Of a stretch of 64,000 nt of DNA, positions 63,107 through 64,000 are shown piece by piece. The stretch is taken from assembly GCA_017408735.1 (NCBI GenBank), contig JAFQUB010000041.1, forward strand, positions 1 through 64,000, in the 5' to 3' direction. Each line of letters starts with the position of its first letter. The stretch's first letter is position 1. A model generated the notes under the pieces. It was not told the origin of the DNA, searched no databases, and was given only the letters and a program-made list of their open reading frames with translations. A program made the translations under genes and the position numbers. The stretch comes from Lachnospiraceae bacterium (GTDB lineage Bacteria; Bacillota; Clostridia; Lachnospirales; Lachnospiraceae).

Positions 63107-64000
63107 ATGGTAATCAAGAAATTTCAGGCATCTTCGGAAAGTGAAGCCATGATGCAGGTGAAAGAAGAAATGGGCAGCGATGCTGTCATTATGAATATAA
63201 AAAAAACAAAACATAAGGGTGTAATGAAGTTGTTCAAGCCTACAATGGTGGAAGTAACAGCAGCTTTGGAAGAAGCAAATGATGCTCCGATTGTTCCTAA
63301 AAAGCAGGAAAATGTAGATTTAGTGGCGGATGAGCCGGTGAAGTTTGCAGTAGAAACAGCAACGAAACCAGTGGTACAGGAAGCGTCAAAACCACAGGTA
63401 CAGATATCGCAGAATACAGCCCAAAACGAAACTGCGATAGAAGCAAAGCTGGATAATCTTCAGAATTTGCTGGAAAAGCAGATGGGCAAGGAAGTTGTAA
63501 ATGAAACAGAAGAAATGGAAGAAAAAGATGAAAATATGAAGTTTCTTCAGTTAATTTACAATACATTGTTGGATAATGAAGTGCAGGAAAAATATGCAAA
63601 TCAGATTATTGATGAAATTTCAGCATCAGGAAAAGAAAATGTAAGTGTTGATACTTTACTTGCAAATGTTTATCAGAAAATGATATTGAAATTTGGAGAG
63701 CCGGCACCGGTAAAGGAAAATAAGAAGGGAACGAAAATTATATTCTTTATTGGTCCTACAGGAGTTGGAAAAACAACAACAGTAGCTAAAATTGCATCCA
63801 AATTAAAATTAGAACAAAAGAAAAAAATCGCATTACTGACAACAGACACATATCGTATTGCAGCAACAGAACAGCTTCATACTTATGCAGAAATATTAGA
63901 TGTTCCATTTCAGGTAATATATACACCGGAAGAATTGAAAGAAACAAAAGAAGAATGGAAAGATTACGATATTATTCTGGCGGATACTGCAGGACATTCG
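63107..64000 (+). CDS. flhF: Flagellar biosynthesis GTPase FlhF (truncated by the window)
   Basis: 298 codons are visible; the gene runs off the right edge. The N-terminal part (KKFQASSESEAMMQVKEEMGSDAVIMNIKKTKHKGVMKLFKPTMVEVTAA) is the FlhF B domain, followed by an acidic linker and the SRP-type NG domain with GPTGVGKTTTVAKIASKLK near 215-233, TTDTYRIAATEQLHTYAEIL near 244 and the DTAGHS motif at the edge. It sets flagellar number and position and may recruit FliF. The ATG at 63107 is one base after flhA. flhG and the che genes would be expected to follow outside the window. Confidence 0.93.
   Translation, partial: MVIKKFQASSESEAMMQVKEEMGSDAVIMNIKKTKHKGVMKLFKPTMVEVTAALEEANDAPIVPKKQENVDLVADEPVKFAVETATKPVVQEASKPQVQISQNTAQNETAIEAKLDNLQNLLEKQMGKEVVNETEEMEEKDENMKFLQLIYNTLLDNEVQEKYANQIIDEISASGKENVSVDTLLANVYQKMILKFGEPAPVKENKKGTKIIFFIGPTGVGKTTTVAKIASKLKLEQKKKIALLTTDTYRIAATEQLHTYAEILDVPFQVIYTPEELKETKEEWKDYDIILADTAGHS

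Overview
The window reads as the chromosome of a motile, anaerobic, low-GC Firmicute of the Lachnospiraceae (Roseburia, Lachnospira or Butyrivibrio type). The grounds are the block comM-dprA-topA-codY followed directly by one long flgB-to-flhF flagellar/chemotaxis operon, clostridial-style HtpG, PepF and PepD proteins, strong AGGAGG ribosome sites, and a membrane-anchored type I pullulanase. The genus is an inference. I see no rRNA, tRNA or CRISPR array.

Region 1 (1 to about 5340) is the recombination end of a Tn916/Tn1549-family conjugative element. The order is cargo, minus-strand XRE repressor, sigma-like factor, HTH_16 protein, excisionase, tyrosine integrase, as in Tn916 orf9-orf7-orf8-xis-int. 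The slot that holds tet(M) in Tn916 here holds a divergent CatA-like acetyltransferase, a free-standing winged-helix protein and a small unknown protein. The conjugation genes and the left end lie outside the window.

Region 2 (5378-40381) is chromosomal housekeeping: a small tyrosine phosphatase; a TrmB-type regulator overlapping a PfkB-family kinase; htpG with a perfect CIRCE operator; nadA; an anchored pullulanase; pepF; glpK; typA; a two-OB-fold SSB-like protein with a corrinoid adenosyltransferase; dapA-dapB behind a lysine riboswitch; an Asn-rich lipoprotein whose ribosome site lies inside a long stem; a eukaryotic-type hisA with pepD; a cold-shock gene; an epimerase and a GNAT; an SH3-NlpC/P60 hydrolase; a phosphohexomutase; gltX with a UvrD-like helicase; and comM-dprA-topA-codY.

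Region 3 (40688-64000) is a flagellar operon led by a sigma-A-type promoter: flgB, flgC, fliE, fliF, fliG, fliH, fliI, fliJ, a MotE-like gene, fliK, flgD, a small operon protein, flgE, flbD, motA, motB, fliL, fliM, fliY, cheY, fliO, fliP, fliQ, fliR, flhB, flhA and a truncated flhF. It builds the rod, basal body, export apparatus, hook, stator and switch, and probably continues to the right.

The best candidates for something new are small: the ribosome-site-sequestering stem before the lipoprotein, the two-terminator leader and the 16-bp perfect hairpin in the mobile element, a possibly frameshifted two-CxxC gene, a GC-rich hairpin between flgE and flbD, and CIRCE control of htpG. I did not find a multi-gene system that I could defend as wholly undescribed.
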